A stretch of 57,545 nucleotides of DNA from Planctomycetota bacterium (GTDB taxonomy: Bacteria; Planctomycetota; MHYJ01; JACQXL01; JACQZI01), in the NCBI GenBank assembly GCA_016207825.1, contig JACQZI010000030.1, forward strand, positions 1 to 57,545, given 5' to 3'. Position 1 is the first letter of the stretch, and the number at the start of each line of letters is the position of its first letter. Under the pieces are notes generated by a model. It was given only the letters and a program-made list of their open reading frames with translations. It did no database searches and was not told the DNA's origin. The translations under genes and the position numbers were made by a program. Positions 26,978 to 34,816 of this stretch are shown one piece after another.

Positions 26978-28785
26978 GAAATTGATTGTATCCCCAATTC
27001 TTTCAACTGTTTCTCATCCACTTCACTCGGCGCATTGGTCATCAGGCACCTTGCCTGTGTGGTCTTGGGGAAGGCAATCACATCGCGGATGGAATCCAGG
27101 CCTAATAGCAGCATTACCATCCTATCCATTCCGAGCGCAATCCCGCCGTGCGGCGGCGCGCCGTATTTTAATGCCTCCAGAAGGAATCCGAATTTCATAT
27201 TCGCATCCTCAGGCGTAATCTTTAAGAGGTTGAATATCCTCTGCTGCAGCTCGGTCGTATTGATACGGATGCTTCCACCGCCCAATTCTGTCCCGTTCAG
27301 AATAACATCATACGCCTTTGCCTTGGCTTCCAAAGGCTTTTCTTCCAGATTCGCCATGGATTCATCCGTCGGCGAGGTAAAAGGATGATGGGTGCTCGTC
27401 AACTGCTTGTCTTCTTTACTATATTCAAACAGCGGGAAATTCACAACCCAGCAGAATTTATAGTCATCGCGCTTGATTAATCCTAACTTACCGCCCAGAT
27501 AAACCCTGACTGCAGAAAGCGCGGCGTTAACGATAGAATCTAACCCGGCAACAATCAGGATTAAATCACCCTCTTTGGAACCGGCCTTGGCGATGATTTC
27601 CTTCTGTAGCTCCGGCGAAAAGAACTTGGCAACCGGTCCGGTCAAGGCGTCCTTTTCCAGCTTGAACGGAACCACCCCGGCCGCGCCGTATTCCTTGGCG
27701 ACTTCGGTGATTTTATCTATATCCTTGCGTGAGAAGGCAGCGCATTTCTCGGCATTAAGGCATTTGACTATCCCGCCCGACTGTATTATTTCCTTAAAGA
27801 CCTTGAATTCGCTCTTCCCCGCGATATCCGTAATATTATGTAAGAGCATCCCGAACCGCAAATCCGGCTTATCCGTCCCGTAAGAGCCCATCGCTTCTTT
27901 ATAATCCAGCCGCTTGAACGGAATCTCTATCTTCTTATCAGCCCCGCCTCCGTCCCGCAAGGCGGGACTTCGGGGACTTCGCTGCAGTTCAGCCTTTTCA
28001 AAGACCTCGACCAGCAGGCCTTCTATCAGATTGATGATATCATCCTCTTTGATAAAGGACATCTCGATATCAAGCTGGGTGAATTCGGGCTGGCGGTCGG
28101 CGCGCAAATCCTCATCGCGGAAACAGCGGACTATCTGGTAATATTTATCCATCCCGGCAACCATCAGGAGTTGCTTGAATAATTGCGGTGACTGAGGAAG
28201 CGCGAAGAAATGTCCGGGGACGGTGCGGCTGGGCACGAGGTAATCCCGCGCGCCTTCCGGTGTGCTCTTAGTGAGAAACGGAGTTTCTATATCAAGGAAA
28301 CCCTGCTTATCCAGATAATTCCTGATAGCCTGCGTTATCTTATGGCGCATGATAAAGCACTTCTGCATCTCGGCGCGCCTGAGGTCAAGGTAGCGGTATT
28401 TTAAGCGGATATCCTCCGCAGGCAGTTTATCTATTTCATCGAGCATAAACGGAGGCGTCTCGCTTTTGGCAAGAATCGTAAGCTCATTGGCAAAGACCTC
28501 TATCTCACCTGTCGCCATTTTGGGGTTGACCATACCGTCCGGGCGCTTATTGACCGTGCCTTTTATGAGCGCGACGTATTCGGGCTTGAGTTGTTCGGCT
28601 AATTTATGGACGTCTTTATTCCGTTCGGGGTTGAATACCACCTGTGTAAACCCGTAGCGATCGCGCAGGTCTATGAAGATAAGCCCGCCGTGGTCACGGC
28701 GCGTCTTCACCCAGCCGGCTAAGGTAACGTCTTGCCCGACTGCCTTGGCATTAAGCTCTCCGCAAGTGTGCGTCCGGTAATTCAT
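26941..28785 (-). CDS. aspS: Aspartyl-tRNA synthetase
   Basis: 614 residues, bacterial type with GAD domain. OB-fold anticodon domain (NYRTHTCGELNA...GWVKTRRDHGGLIFIDLRDR), class II motif 2 (CFRDEDLRADRQPEFTQLDIE) and motif 3 (GIALGMDRMVMLLLG). The ATG at 28785 is the family start and lies 7 nt after a -10 box (28793-28821), implying a leaderless mRNA. About 15 residues (SPRSPALRDGGGA) before IPFKRLDYKEAMGSYG are encoded by an in-frame palindrome (27941-27984), and the last eleven residues by another repeat. With GatCAB present it may be non-discriminating. Confidence 0.97.
   Translation of the reverse strand: MNYRTHTCGELNAKAVGQDVTLAGWVKTRRDHGGLIFIDLRDRYGFTQVVFNPERNKDVHKLAEQLKPEYVALIKGTVNKRPDGMVNPKMATGEIEVFANELTILAKSETPPFMLDEIDKLPAEDIRLKYRYLDLRRAEMQKCFIMRHKITQAIRNYLDKQGFLDIETPFLTKSTPEGARDYLVPSRTVPGHFFALPQSPQLFKQLLMVAGMDKYYQIVRCFRDEDLRADRQPEFTQLDIEMSFIKEDDIINLIEGLLVEVFEKAELQRSPRSPALRDGGGADKKIEIPFKRLDYKEAMGSYGTDKPDLRFGMLLHNITDIAGKSEFKVFKEIIQSGGIVKCLNAEKCAAFSRKDIDKITEVAKEYGAAGVVPFKLEKDALTGPVAKFFSPELQKEIIAKAGSKEGDLILIVAGLDSIVNAALSAVRVYLGGKLGLIKRDDYKFCWVVNFPLFEYSKEDKQLTSTHHPFTSPTDESMANLEEKPLEAKAKAYDVILNGTELGGGSIRINTTELQQRIFNLLKITPEDANMKFGFLLEALKYGAPPHGGIALGMDRMVMLLLGLDSIRDVIAFPKTTQARCLMTNAPSEVDEKQLKELGIQSISATEPRSAQREK
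27941..27984 (-). repeat. Palindromic dispersed repeat inserted in frame in aspS
   Basis: Contains TCCCGCAAGGCGGGAC (27953-27968), identical to 54348-54363 in an intergenic copy. Its length keeps the reading frame and adds about 15 residues at a surface-loop position of AspRS. Confidence 0.75.
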
Positions 28786-28792
28786 AAAACCT

Positions 28793-28821
28793 AATCTATA
28801 AACATTTCGCCGATAAGTCAA
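28793..28821 (-). promoter_or_regulatory. Promoter of aspS, predicted leaderless
   Basis: Minus strand: TTGACT (28821-28816), 17-bp spacer, TAGATT (28798-28793), then only 7 nt to the ATG. Transcription should begin at or next to the start codon. Confidence 0.7.
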
Positions 28822-28844
28822 AATAAAATCGGTAACAATTACAT

Positions 28845-28872
28845 TTGACCTGTAATGAAAGGATGGTATACT
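28845..28872 (+). promoter_or_regulatory. Promoter of the 28882 gene, predicted leaderless
   Basis: TTGACC (28845-28850), 16-bp spacer, TATACT (28867-28872), then 9 nt to a GTG at 28882. It overlaps the upstream in-frame ATG (28855), which therefore could not be on the transcript. Confidence 0.65.
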
Positions 28873-28881
28873 TATCTTATC

Positions 28882-29367
28882 GTGAAAAAAGTCATTATTG
28901 TATCAGGCATCATTATAGCAGCATTATTTGTGTTTATCCTCGTCACCCTTATTATAAATCCATGGTCACATATAGCTTGTACAGAACATTACTTTGATAT
29001 CAATAGCGGGAAAATCAAGATAGAGAATTATTTTTTATACATAAAAACAAAGGAACAAATCTGCGACACAAAATTCTCCTTGTTATATAAGAATTTTTAT
29101 CCAGAGGCAAAAGAGCCTAAGTGGCACGCAACAAATACAACTTCGCCAATGATTAACTATGGGCCTCACTATGCTTTTCATGGGGCAGCCGCTTGGGCAG
29201 CATTGTTAATTCATTACTTTGAAAACAAAAAGGATATATATGAAAACAGGAAAAAAGAAGTAGTAAAAGGATTTATAGACGCTTTGAATTCAGAGAATAG
29301 TGATAATAAAGCTTACGAATATGTGAAAAAAGTAATGGAGGAAACCTCAAGCCCAGATGTGAAATAA
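28882..29367 (+). CDS. Hypothetical single-pass membrane protein
   Basis: About 161 residues from a GTG start chosen from the promoter at 28845-28872; an ATG at 28855 would add nine residues. N-terminal anchor (VIIVSGIIIAALFVFILVTLII), then a soluble domain with little family signal (NYGPHYAFHGAAAWAALLIHYF). It is more A/T-rich than its neighbours. It ends before a terminator-like hairpin (29466-29504) and the second 21-bp array. Function unknown. Confidence 0.55.
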   Translation: MKKVIIVSGIIIAALFVFILVTLIINPWSHIACTEHYFDINSGKIKIENYFLYIKTKEQICDTKFSLLYKNFYPEAKEPKWHATNTTSPMINYGPHYAFHGAAAWAALLIHYFENKKDIYENRKKEVVKGFIDALNSENSDNKAYEYVKKVMEETSSPDVK

Positions 29368-29465
29368 AGAAGAGGCGCCCAAACTTAACGCCCTCCCACC
29401 TGTTAGCACCTTCAATGACCCTATTAGCTCAAAAGACCCAATTACCCATAGGCAAGGGTTATTGC

Positions 29466-29504
29466 CCCCTCCGACCTACCTCGCCGGTAGGCGGGAGGGG
29501 TTTT
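29466..29504 (+). terminator. Terminator-like hairpin
   Basis: CCCCTCC-GA-CCTACC pairs with GGTAGG-C-GGGAGGGG across a 5-nt loop, followed by TTTT. It stands 100 bp after the stop of the gene at 28882-29367 and just before the second 21-bp array. Confidence 0.6.
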
Positions 29505-29519
29505 AAGCACCTTTTAGGT

Positions 29520-29813
29520 GGTTTTAACCCATGTCGGAACCGTTCAGCGCATGCGATAACTCATTCAGCTCATGCGATATACCGTTCAGCGCATGCGATA
29601 ACCCGTTCAGCGCATGCGATAACCCAATCAGCGCATGCGATATACCGTTCAGCGCATGCGATGAAACATTCCAAGCATGCTACGAAACATTCATCCATTG
29701 GAATAACTCATTCATCCCTGGGTCTAAGCCCTTGCGACCTTGGTCGGAAACCTTCAGCCCGTGGATTGAGCCCTTCGCTCCCCAGTATAAACCGTTCGTT
29801 CCTCCCCGCGTGG
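29520..29813. repeat. Tandem array, about 12-14 units of exactly 21 bp
   Basis: Units begin at 29541, 29562, 29583 and so on through 29792 with no indel; weaker units extend to 29520 and 29813. The first seven share C-R-TTCAGC-GCATGC-GATA with a central GCATGC palindrome; later units drift to CCATTGG, CCCTGGG and similar but keep a dyad core and period. The 5' part of each unit (CATTCA) matches the array at 23544-23774. Open frames here are a by-product of the 21-bp period. It lies between convergent genes. Confidence 0.9.
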
Positions 29814-29863
29814 GCGGGACTCCCTGCCTGTGGCGAGGCTCGTCCCGGCGAACGTCGGGGCGG
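29804..29863. repeat. Palindromic dispersed repeat
   Basis: CCCCGCGTGGGCGGGAC followed by GGCGAGGCTCGTCCC and CGAACGTCGGGGCGG. Related to the block that encodes the PgeF C-terminus (34832-34860). It immediately follows the 21-bp array. Confidence 0.55.
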
Positions 29864-29918
29864 CAAAGGGGCTAAGGGGTAGGTAATGCCATTGTTAGAA
29901 TGCTTAAGCGTTGAAATC

Positions 29919-31106
29919 CTACTCATACCGCAGGGCTTCCATGGGGCTAAGGCGCGCGGCGCGGACCGCCGGAAAGACTCCGGCAACCAGTCCGATTCCG
30001 GTGCAGAAAATAAGAGCGGAGACTATTATCCACCAGGGAATCCAGACCGGCATTCCAATCAGCGTTAATACCACAAAGGAAACCGCACTGCCGCAACCGA
30101 CCCCGATAATGCCGCCGATGATGCCGATGAATCCGGCTTCCAGAAGGAACTGGCGGCGGATATCCGAATCTTTGGCGCCCAGCGCCTTCCTTATCCCGAT
30201 TTCACGCGTCCGGTGCGCCAGAGACCCGAGCATGATATTGGTTATCCCTAAGGCACCCACGAGCAATGACAATGCCGCCATTGCCACGATAAATCCGGTC
30301 AGGGCATTGATAATCGTCCCCAGTATGGAAAGCATTTCATCCTGCGTGTGGAAATGGAAATCATCCTCGCCCTTATGGCGCTTCATCAGCATATCCTTAA
30401 TCTTTTCGCGGATGATTGGCAGGTCTTTTTCCTCTTTTGCCCAGACAACCATTTCCAGTATTTTCTTGGTTCCTAAAAGGCTTTGGGCAGTAGTAATGGG
30501 GATAAGAATGATATCATCCATATTGAAACCGAGCATCTCGCCTTTTTCCTCCATCTCGCCGATGCAGGTAAATTTGGTTGTGCCTATCCAGATTTTTTCC
30601 CCTATAGGGCTAAAGGCGCCGAAGAGCTTATTCCGGATGGTCTTGCCAAGGACGCAGACCCTTCTGCGGCTGTCCACGTCGATATCGCTGAAGAATTTAC
30701 CTTCGGCAACTTTATGGTTTACCAGACGCGGGTAATTGGCAGTGAGGCCCTGGACCATGGTCCGGTCTTCCTTGTTGCCGAACCGGGCGTTGCGGGAACC
30801 GATGACAACCGGGATGACGTCTATTACTTCTGGTATCCTATTTTTGACCTGTTCGGCATCGTCATAGGTCAGTTTGCTGGGTTCTATGGGAGGGTCCATC
30901 TCGCCCGGATGGACAACCAGGGCATTGGAGCCGAAACCCATGGATTGAATCTGCGCGGTAATAAAGCCCTGGGCGCTCTGCCCCATTGAAACGAAGATGA
31001 TGGTAATGCCGATTCCGACCGCGATTCCGACCATGGTCAGGACGGAGCGGAACTTGTTCAGAAGAAGCGTCTGAACGGCGATATTAAAATTTCTCGGCAG
31101 TTCCAT
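29919..31106 (-). CDS. MacB/FtsX-type ABC transporter permease
   Basis: 395 residues. N-terminal membrane helix (SVLTMVGIAVGIGITIIFVSMG), a periplasmic MacB_PCD domain (about 45-265), then three C-terminal helices with the FtsX motif ALGITNIMLGSLAHRTREIGIRKALGA, and the terminal VAGVFPAVRAARLSPMEALRYE. Together with the ATPase at 31178 and the adaptor at 31943 it forms a MacAB-like tripartite or lipoprotein-export system; substrate unknown. Confidence 0.93.
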   Translation of the reverse strand: MELPRNFNIAVQTLLLNKFRSVLTMVGIAVGIGITIIFVSMGQSAQGFITAQIQSMGFGSNALVVHPGEMDPPIEPSKLTYDDAEQVKNRIPEVIDVIPVVIGSRNARFGNKEDRTMVQGLTANYPRLVNHKVAEGKFFSDIDVDSRRRVCVLGKTIRNKLFGAFSPIGEKIWIGTTKFTCIGEMEEKGEMLGFNMDDIILIPITTAQSLLGTKKILEMVVWAKEEKDLPIIREKIKDMLMKRHKGEDDFHFHTQDEMLSILGTIINALTGFIVAMAALSLLVGALGITNIMLGSLAHRTREIGIRKALGAKDSDIRRQFLLEAGFIGIIGGIIGVGCGSAVSFVVLTLIGMPVWIPWWIIVSALIFCTGIGLVAGVFPAVRAARLSPMEALRYE

Positions 31107-31113
31107 AGTTTTT

Positions 31114-31173
31114 AGCCACCGATTAGACAGATTTATTTAAAACATTAGCATTTAATCAGTGAAATCTGTGGCT
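31114..31173. repeat. Inverted dispersed repeat (AATCTGTGGCT type)
   Basis: Arms AGCCACCGATTAGACAGATT (31114-31133) and AATCAGTGAAATCTGTGGCT (31154-31173) are imperfect inverted repeats. They sit between the ABC permease and ATPase genes inside one operon. Confidence 0.6.
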
Positions 31174-31177
31174 CTCT

Positions 31178-31867
31178 TTATATAAATCTCCCGTCTTTCA
31201 TATTGATAACCCGGTTGCCGTATCTATGGACATCCGGATTATGGGTAACCAGGAAAATAGTTACCGATTTACGGTTTAGTTCCGCAAAGAAGTCCATAAT
31301 ATCCCCCCCGCTTTTGGAATCAAGATTTCCCGTTGGCTCATCTGCCAGGATAAAGGTGGGGTTATTGATAAGGGCGCGGGCAATGGTTACGCGCTGCCTT
31401 TCACCGCCGGATAACTGGGCGGGTTTATGGGAAAGGCGGTGTTGCATATTGACGTCCTTAAGCAATTTCAGGGCGCGTTCCTCGCGTTCATCCCTGGCGA
31501 TATCCGCGTAAACCAGCGGCAGCTGGACATTCTGGAAGACGTTAAGCTCAGGCAGGAGATTATACATCTGGAAAACAAACCCGATTTTGGAGTTTCTTAA
31601 ATCCGCAATCCGGTCTTTATCCAGGCTGGAAACATTGATGCCATCCAGGAGTATATCACCACCGGAAGGCATGTCCAGGCATCCGATAAGACTAAGCAAG
31701 GTTGATTTACCGCAACCAGACGGGCCGGAAAGGATGACGAATTCGCCGCGTTTGATGGTAAGGTTTATATCTTTAAGCGCCTCGACCTTAACCGTGCCAA
31801 TATCATAATTTTTGGACAGCGCTTTGGTTTCAACAACGGGTTTGTCATCTACCCCCATATACTCCAT
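31178..31867 (-). CDS. MacB/LolD-type ABC transporter ATP-binding protein
   Basis: 229 residues. Walker A GPSGCGKSTLL, Q-loop FVFQMYNLLPELNVFQNV, signature LSGGERQRVTIARAL, Walker B FILADEPTGNLDSKSG, and the H-loop LVTHNPDVH. Sequence is typical of the MacB/LolD ATPase branch that drives mechanotransmission by FtsX permeases. It lies 75 bp after the adaptor gene and 71 bp before the permease. Confidence 0.95.
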   Translation of the reverse strand: MEYMGVDDKPVVETKALSKNYDIGTVKVEALKDINLTIKRGEFVILSGPSGCGKSTLLSLIGCLDMPSGGDILLDGINVSSLDKDRIADLRNSKIGFVFQMYNLLPELNVFQNVQLPLVYADIARDEREERALKLLKDVNMQHRLSHKPAQLSGGERQRVTIARALINNPTFILADEPTGNLDSKSGGDIMDFFAELNRKSVTIFLVTHNPDVHRYGNRVINMKDGRFI

Positions 31868-31942
31868 ATGATAACATCTTCTAAAATAATACTATGTATA
31901 ACTTGTCATTCCGTGCCTGATACGGAATCTAAGCATTTTTTA

Positions 31943-33079
31943 CTATGGAGTAACGGGGTGAACATTAACCCTTTTTCCATCCTTCAGTTTTTCCAATTCG
32001 GTTATGGCAACGGTTTCGCCATCTTTCAAGCCTTCGGTTATTTCGACTTTTTCTGATTCTTTTATGCCTACTTCGACATTGCGCTTTTGGGCATAGCCGT
32101 CTTTTACGACATAGACATAGAACTTCCCGCTTTCGGAAAGGACGGCTTCACGTGGAATCACAAGGACATTTTCCTTGGGCTCGATAATGATATCCGCGTA
32201 AAGGGACATTCCAGGCCTCAGGCATTCGGGATATTCCTGCATTTTTACTATGCCGCGGAAGATACGCTCTTCACCGATTGTCGAAACATCTATCCGCTCG
32301 CCTTTGAGTTCGGCTTCGGCGATAATCTGGTCCAAGACGCCTTTGAATTCCGCACCCGGGCAACCGTCAGCCGTAATGCGGACGCTTTGCCCTATTTTAA
32401 CATCGCCGATATCGGAATCCGCGATTTCTATTTCGATATAAGCGCTTTTCGGATTGACGATGCGGACCAGAGGAGTTCCCGGCACCACGGTTTCGCCTTG
32501 TTTTTTATAGACAATAGTTATAACACCGTTAATCGGGCTTTTGATAGTTGCTTTATCCAGAAGGTCTTTGGCGGATTTCAAAAGCGCATTTAACCCGTCG
32601 TTTGCCAGCTGGGCGGTTTCATAGTTTTTCCGGGCGCTTTTATAGGAAATTTCAGATGCCTCCAGCTTATCTTGAGAAACCGCGCCTTCTTTTTCCAGGG
32701 ATTGCATACGCTCGAAATCAGTTTTGGTTTTCTCGTAAATCGATTTCAGGTCTTTTATCAGCTTCTCATTGGCAGATAGTTCTGTTTCAGCCTGGGTAAC
32801 GCGGCTGGAAAGCTGGGTTTTTTCCACCTCGGCAATGATATCGCCTGCATTGACCGGTTTGCCTTCCTCCACCAGAAGTTTTTCTATCTTGCCGGAAACT
32901 TCCGAGCTGATATTGGCATCTTCTTTGGTCCTGACCAAACCGTCTTGAGGGACAATTTTGCTGATTATCCCCCGTTTAACCACGGTAGATTGGACAGTAA
33001 CCGGCCACATAGAATACACTACGCCAAGTGCAACAAGGATTACCGCGATGACTGCAATGATTAATCCTATCTTTTTCAT
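31943..33079 (-). CDS. MacA/HlyD-like periplasmic adaptor
   Basis: 378 residues. N-terminal membrane anchor (IGLIIAVIAVILVALGVVYSM), split lipoyl/barrel-sandwich domain (DANISSEVSGKIEKLLVEEGKPVNAGDII ... INGVITIVYKKQGETVVPGTPLVRIV), a coiled-coil hairpin (about 92-180) and C-terminal beta-barrel and MP domains. It is first in the macA-ATPase-permease operon. The ATG lies 9 nt after a -10 box, so the mRNA is predicted nearly leaderless. It should bridge the ABC pump and an outer-membrane channel; no TolC gene is present in the window. Confidence 0.92.
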   Translation of the reverse strand: MKKIGLIIAVIAVILVALGVVYSMWPVTVQSTVVKRGIISKIVPQDGLVRTKEDANISSEVSGKIEKLLVEEGKPVNAGDIIAEVEKTQLSSRVTQAETELSANEKLIKDLKSIYEKTKTDFERMQSLEKEGAVSQDKLEASEISYKSARKNYETAQLANDGLNALLKSAKDLLDKATIKSPINGVITIVYKKQGETVVPGTPLVRIVNPKSAYIEIEIADSDIGDVKIGQSVRITADGCPGAEFKGVLDQIIAEAELKGERIDVSTIGEERIFRGIVKMQEYPECLRPGMSLYADIIIEPKENVLVIPREAVLSESGKFYVYVVKDGYAQKRNVEVGIKESEKVEITEGLKDGETVAITELEKLKDGKRVNVHPVTP

Positions 33080-33088
33080 AACGATTTA

Positions 33089-33117
33089 ATAATACAAAAG
33101 AAGCGTTGAGAGGTCAA
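33089..33117 (-). promoter_or_regulatory. Promoter of the MacAB-like operon, predicted leaderless
   Basis: Minus strand: TTGACC (33117-33112), 17-bp spacer, TATTAT (33094-33089), 9 nt to the ATG; no SD. Confidence 0.7.
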
Positions 33118-33175
33118 ATCAAATGGTATTTGGTCTCCACCAGTCTTCAATTATCTACGGAATTATAATATTCTC

Positions 33176-33205
33176 TTGACAATATGAATTCCTGGTGGCT
33201 AAATA
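33176..33205 (+). promoter_or_regulatory. Promoter of the MshEN-protease gene, predicted leaderless
   Basis: TTGACA (33176-33181), 18-bp spacer, TAAATA (33200-33205), 6 nt to the ATG at 33212; no SD. Confidence 0.65.
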
Positions 33206-33211
33206 CTTATT

Positions 33212-34804
33212 ATGTCTTTTAAACCTGAACAAAAACTGGAAGTATTTGATTTAACCAACGCGATGCTGCCGCCCGGCATACTGGAAAAAGTGCCGGTTGA
33301 TTTAATTAATAAACACCATTTTGTCCCCATCGGCATTAAGGATAATATTCTCACAGCCGTTTTCGGAGAAGTGCCTGACGAAGCGGCCGTAAACGAGATT
33401 AAAACCGCCGTAAAGTACGACATTAAACTCGCCCTTGCCCCGAAGCATACGGTAAGGGATTATGTCAAATCCATAGTCGAAGGCAAGGACACTCCCTACC
33501 AACAGTCTTCAGCCGGTATATCCGAAACAGTCATCCAGGTAACCCGGTCGCAGATAACCAGATATAAGAATTTCGCTAATGAGGTTCTTTCAACCAAGAA
33601 AAAGCTGAACTACATCATCATAGGCGGGATTATATTCGCGGTGGTCTTTATCGCGGGACTTCTCATTATCCCCAAAATGTTCAGCGAGACCGAAAAAGAA
33701 GAAACGATGAAAAGCCTTGCGGAACAACAAAACAGGCTAAAAATGTTGGAACAGGACATCTCAACCCCCAAGGCTTCGCTCGGAGAAACGATATACGATA
33801 ACAATCATAATGCGGTTGTGCTTATCTATATTTATGATGAAAACGGCAAGAGGTCTTCCCAAGGCAGTGGCTCGATAGTCCGTAGCGACGGCGTGGTACT
33901 AACCAATAACCATGTGGTGGAAGGGGCTCATTCCATAAAAATAACGAGGGACATTTCTTCCACAAACCATGCCAATGCCCAGGAAGAAGTAGAAGCCGAA
34001 GGCATTATCTTTGTTGATGGGGAAAACGACCTGGCTTTGGTAAAAATCAAAAGGGATAACTACCCGACCGTAAAAATCGGCGATTCGGATAAGATTAAAA
34101 ATGGGGAAGACATATTTGTCATCGGCAGCCCCTTGCACATAATATTATCGCAGGGAAAATTAAACACCATGAATACAATATCTAAAGGCGTCGTTAGCAA
34201 CCAGAAAGACAACAAAATCCAGATAACCGCACAAATCTCAGGTGGGAGCAGCGGAGGCCCTGTTTTCAACGCCAAAGGCGAACTTATCGCGGTTGTCGTA
34301 TCCACCATTATTTACACACCGGATATAAACGCCCAGAATATAAATTTCGCCGTGCCTGTTAATTTTATAAAGGACAAGATACAATTGAAGAAATTCACTC
34401 CGGCTGCCGAATATTTCGAAAATGCCTGGGACACAGACGACGGCTACTGCCTGCGCCAAGGCAACAGGGCAATGGATGCAAAAAGATATGATGAAGCTTT
34501 TGAATACTTTAAGCAAGCTGTAAACATCAACCAGGATTGCGCCGATGCACACTTCAAATTAGGGGCTTTCTATTTGCAGATGGAACCGCCGGATTTCCAA
34601 AGTGCCATAAGTTCCTATAAAGAAGTAATTCGCGTCCAACCGGAAAATATAGACACGCATTATTGGCTGGGAATTTGTTATTGCAATGTCAACAAACTTG
34701 AAAGCGCCAGAAGAGAATACAGGGCTCTTAAAAAACTGGATAAAGACGCAGCTGAACAATTGCTTGCCGTCATAAATAAACTTGACCCGGAAGACGAGGA
34801 ATAA
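33212..34804 (+). CDS. MshEN-transmembrane-trypsin-TPR protein
   Basis: 530 residues with an unusual layout. Residues about 8-92 resemble an MshEN (GspE N-terminal) domain (PGILEKVPVDLINKHHFVPIGIKDNILTAVFGE), the c-di-GMP-binding module of pilus ATPases. One membrane helix follows (about 130-152), then a trypsin-like domain with His in VLTNNHVVEGAH, Asp in ENDLALVKIK and Ser in QISGGSSGGPVFN. Residues about 410-525 are TPR repeats (AMDAKRYDEAFEYFKQAVNINQDCADAHFKLG). The protease side is presumably extracytoplasmic. It is divergent from the MacA-like gene and predicted leaderless. Confidence 0.85.
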   Translation: MSFKPEQKLEVFDLTNAMLPPGILEKVPVDLINKHHFVPIGIKDNILTAVFGEVPDEAAVNEIKTAVKYDIKLALAPKHTVRDYVKSIVEGKDTPYQQSSAGISETVIQVTRSQITRYKNFANEVLSTKKKLNYIIIGGIIFAVVFIAGLLIIPKMFSETEKEETMKSLAEQQNRLKMLEQDISTPKASLGETIYDNNHNAVVLIYIYDENGKRSSQGSGSIVRSDGVVLTNNHVVEGAHSIKITRDISSTNHANAQEEVEAEGIIFVDGENDLALVKIKRDNYPTVKIGDSDKIKNGEDIFVIGSPLHIILSQGKLNTMNTISKGVVSNQKDNKIQITAQISGGSSGGPVFNAKGELIAVVVSTIIYTPDINAQNINFAVPVNFIKDKIQLKKFTPAAEYFENAWDTDDGYCLRQGNRAMDAKRYDEAFEYFKQAVNINQDCADAHFKLGAFYLQMEPPDFQSAISSYKEVIRVQPENIDTHYWLGICYCNVNKLESARREYRALKKLDKDAAEQLLAVINKLDPEDEE

Positions 34805-34816
34805 ACCGGATTAATA

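Noticed and set aside
26941-28821. ATG at 28821 as start of aspS
   Set aside because: It lies at the -35 box of the predicted promoter, and the AspRS family starts at the ATG at 28785.
23544-29813. CRISPR array
   Set aside because: The units are contiguous with no spacers between repeats, and there are no cas genes.
29415-29882. Overlapping open frames of 155 and 114 residues in the second array
   Set aside because: Same by-product of the 21-bp period; two frames on one strand and one on the other are open together, with no SD and no family.
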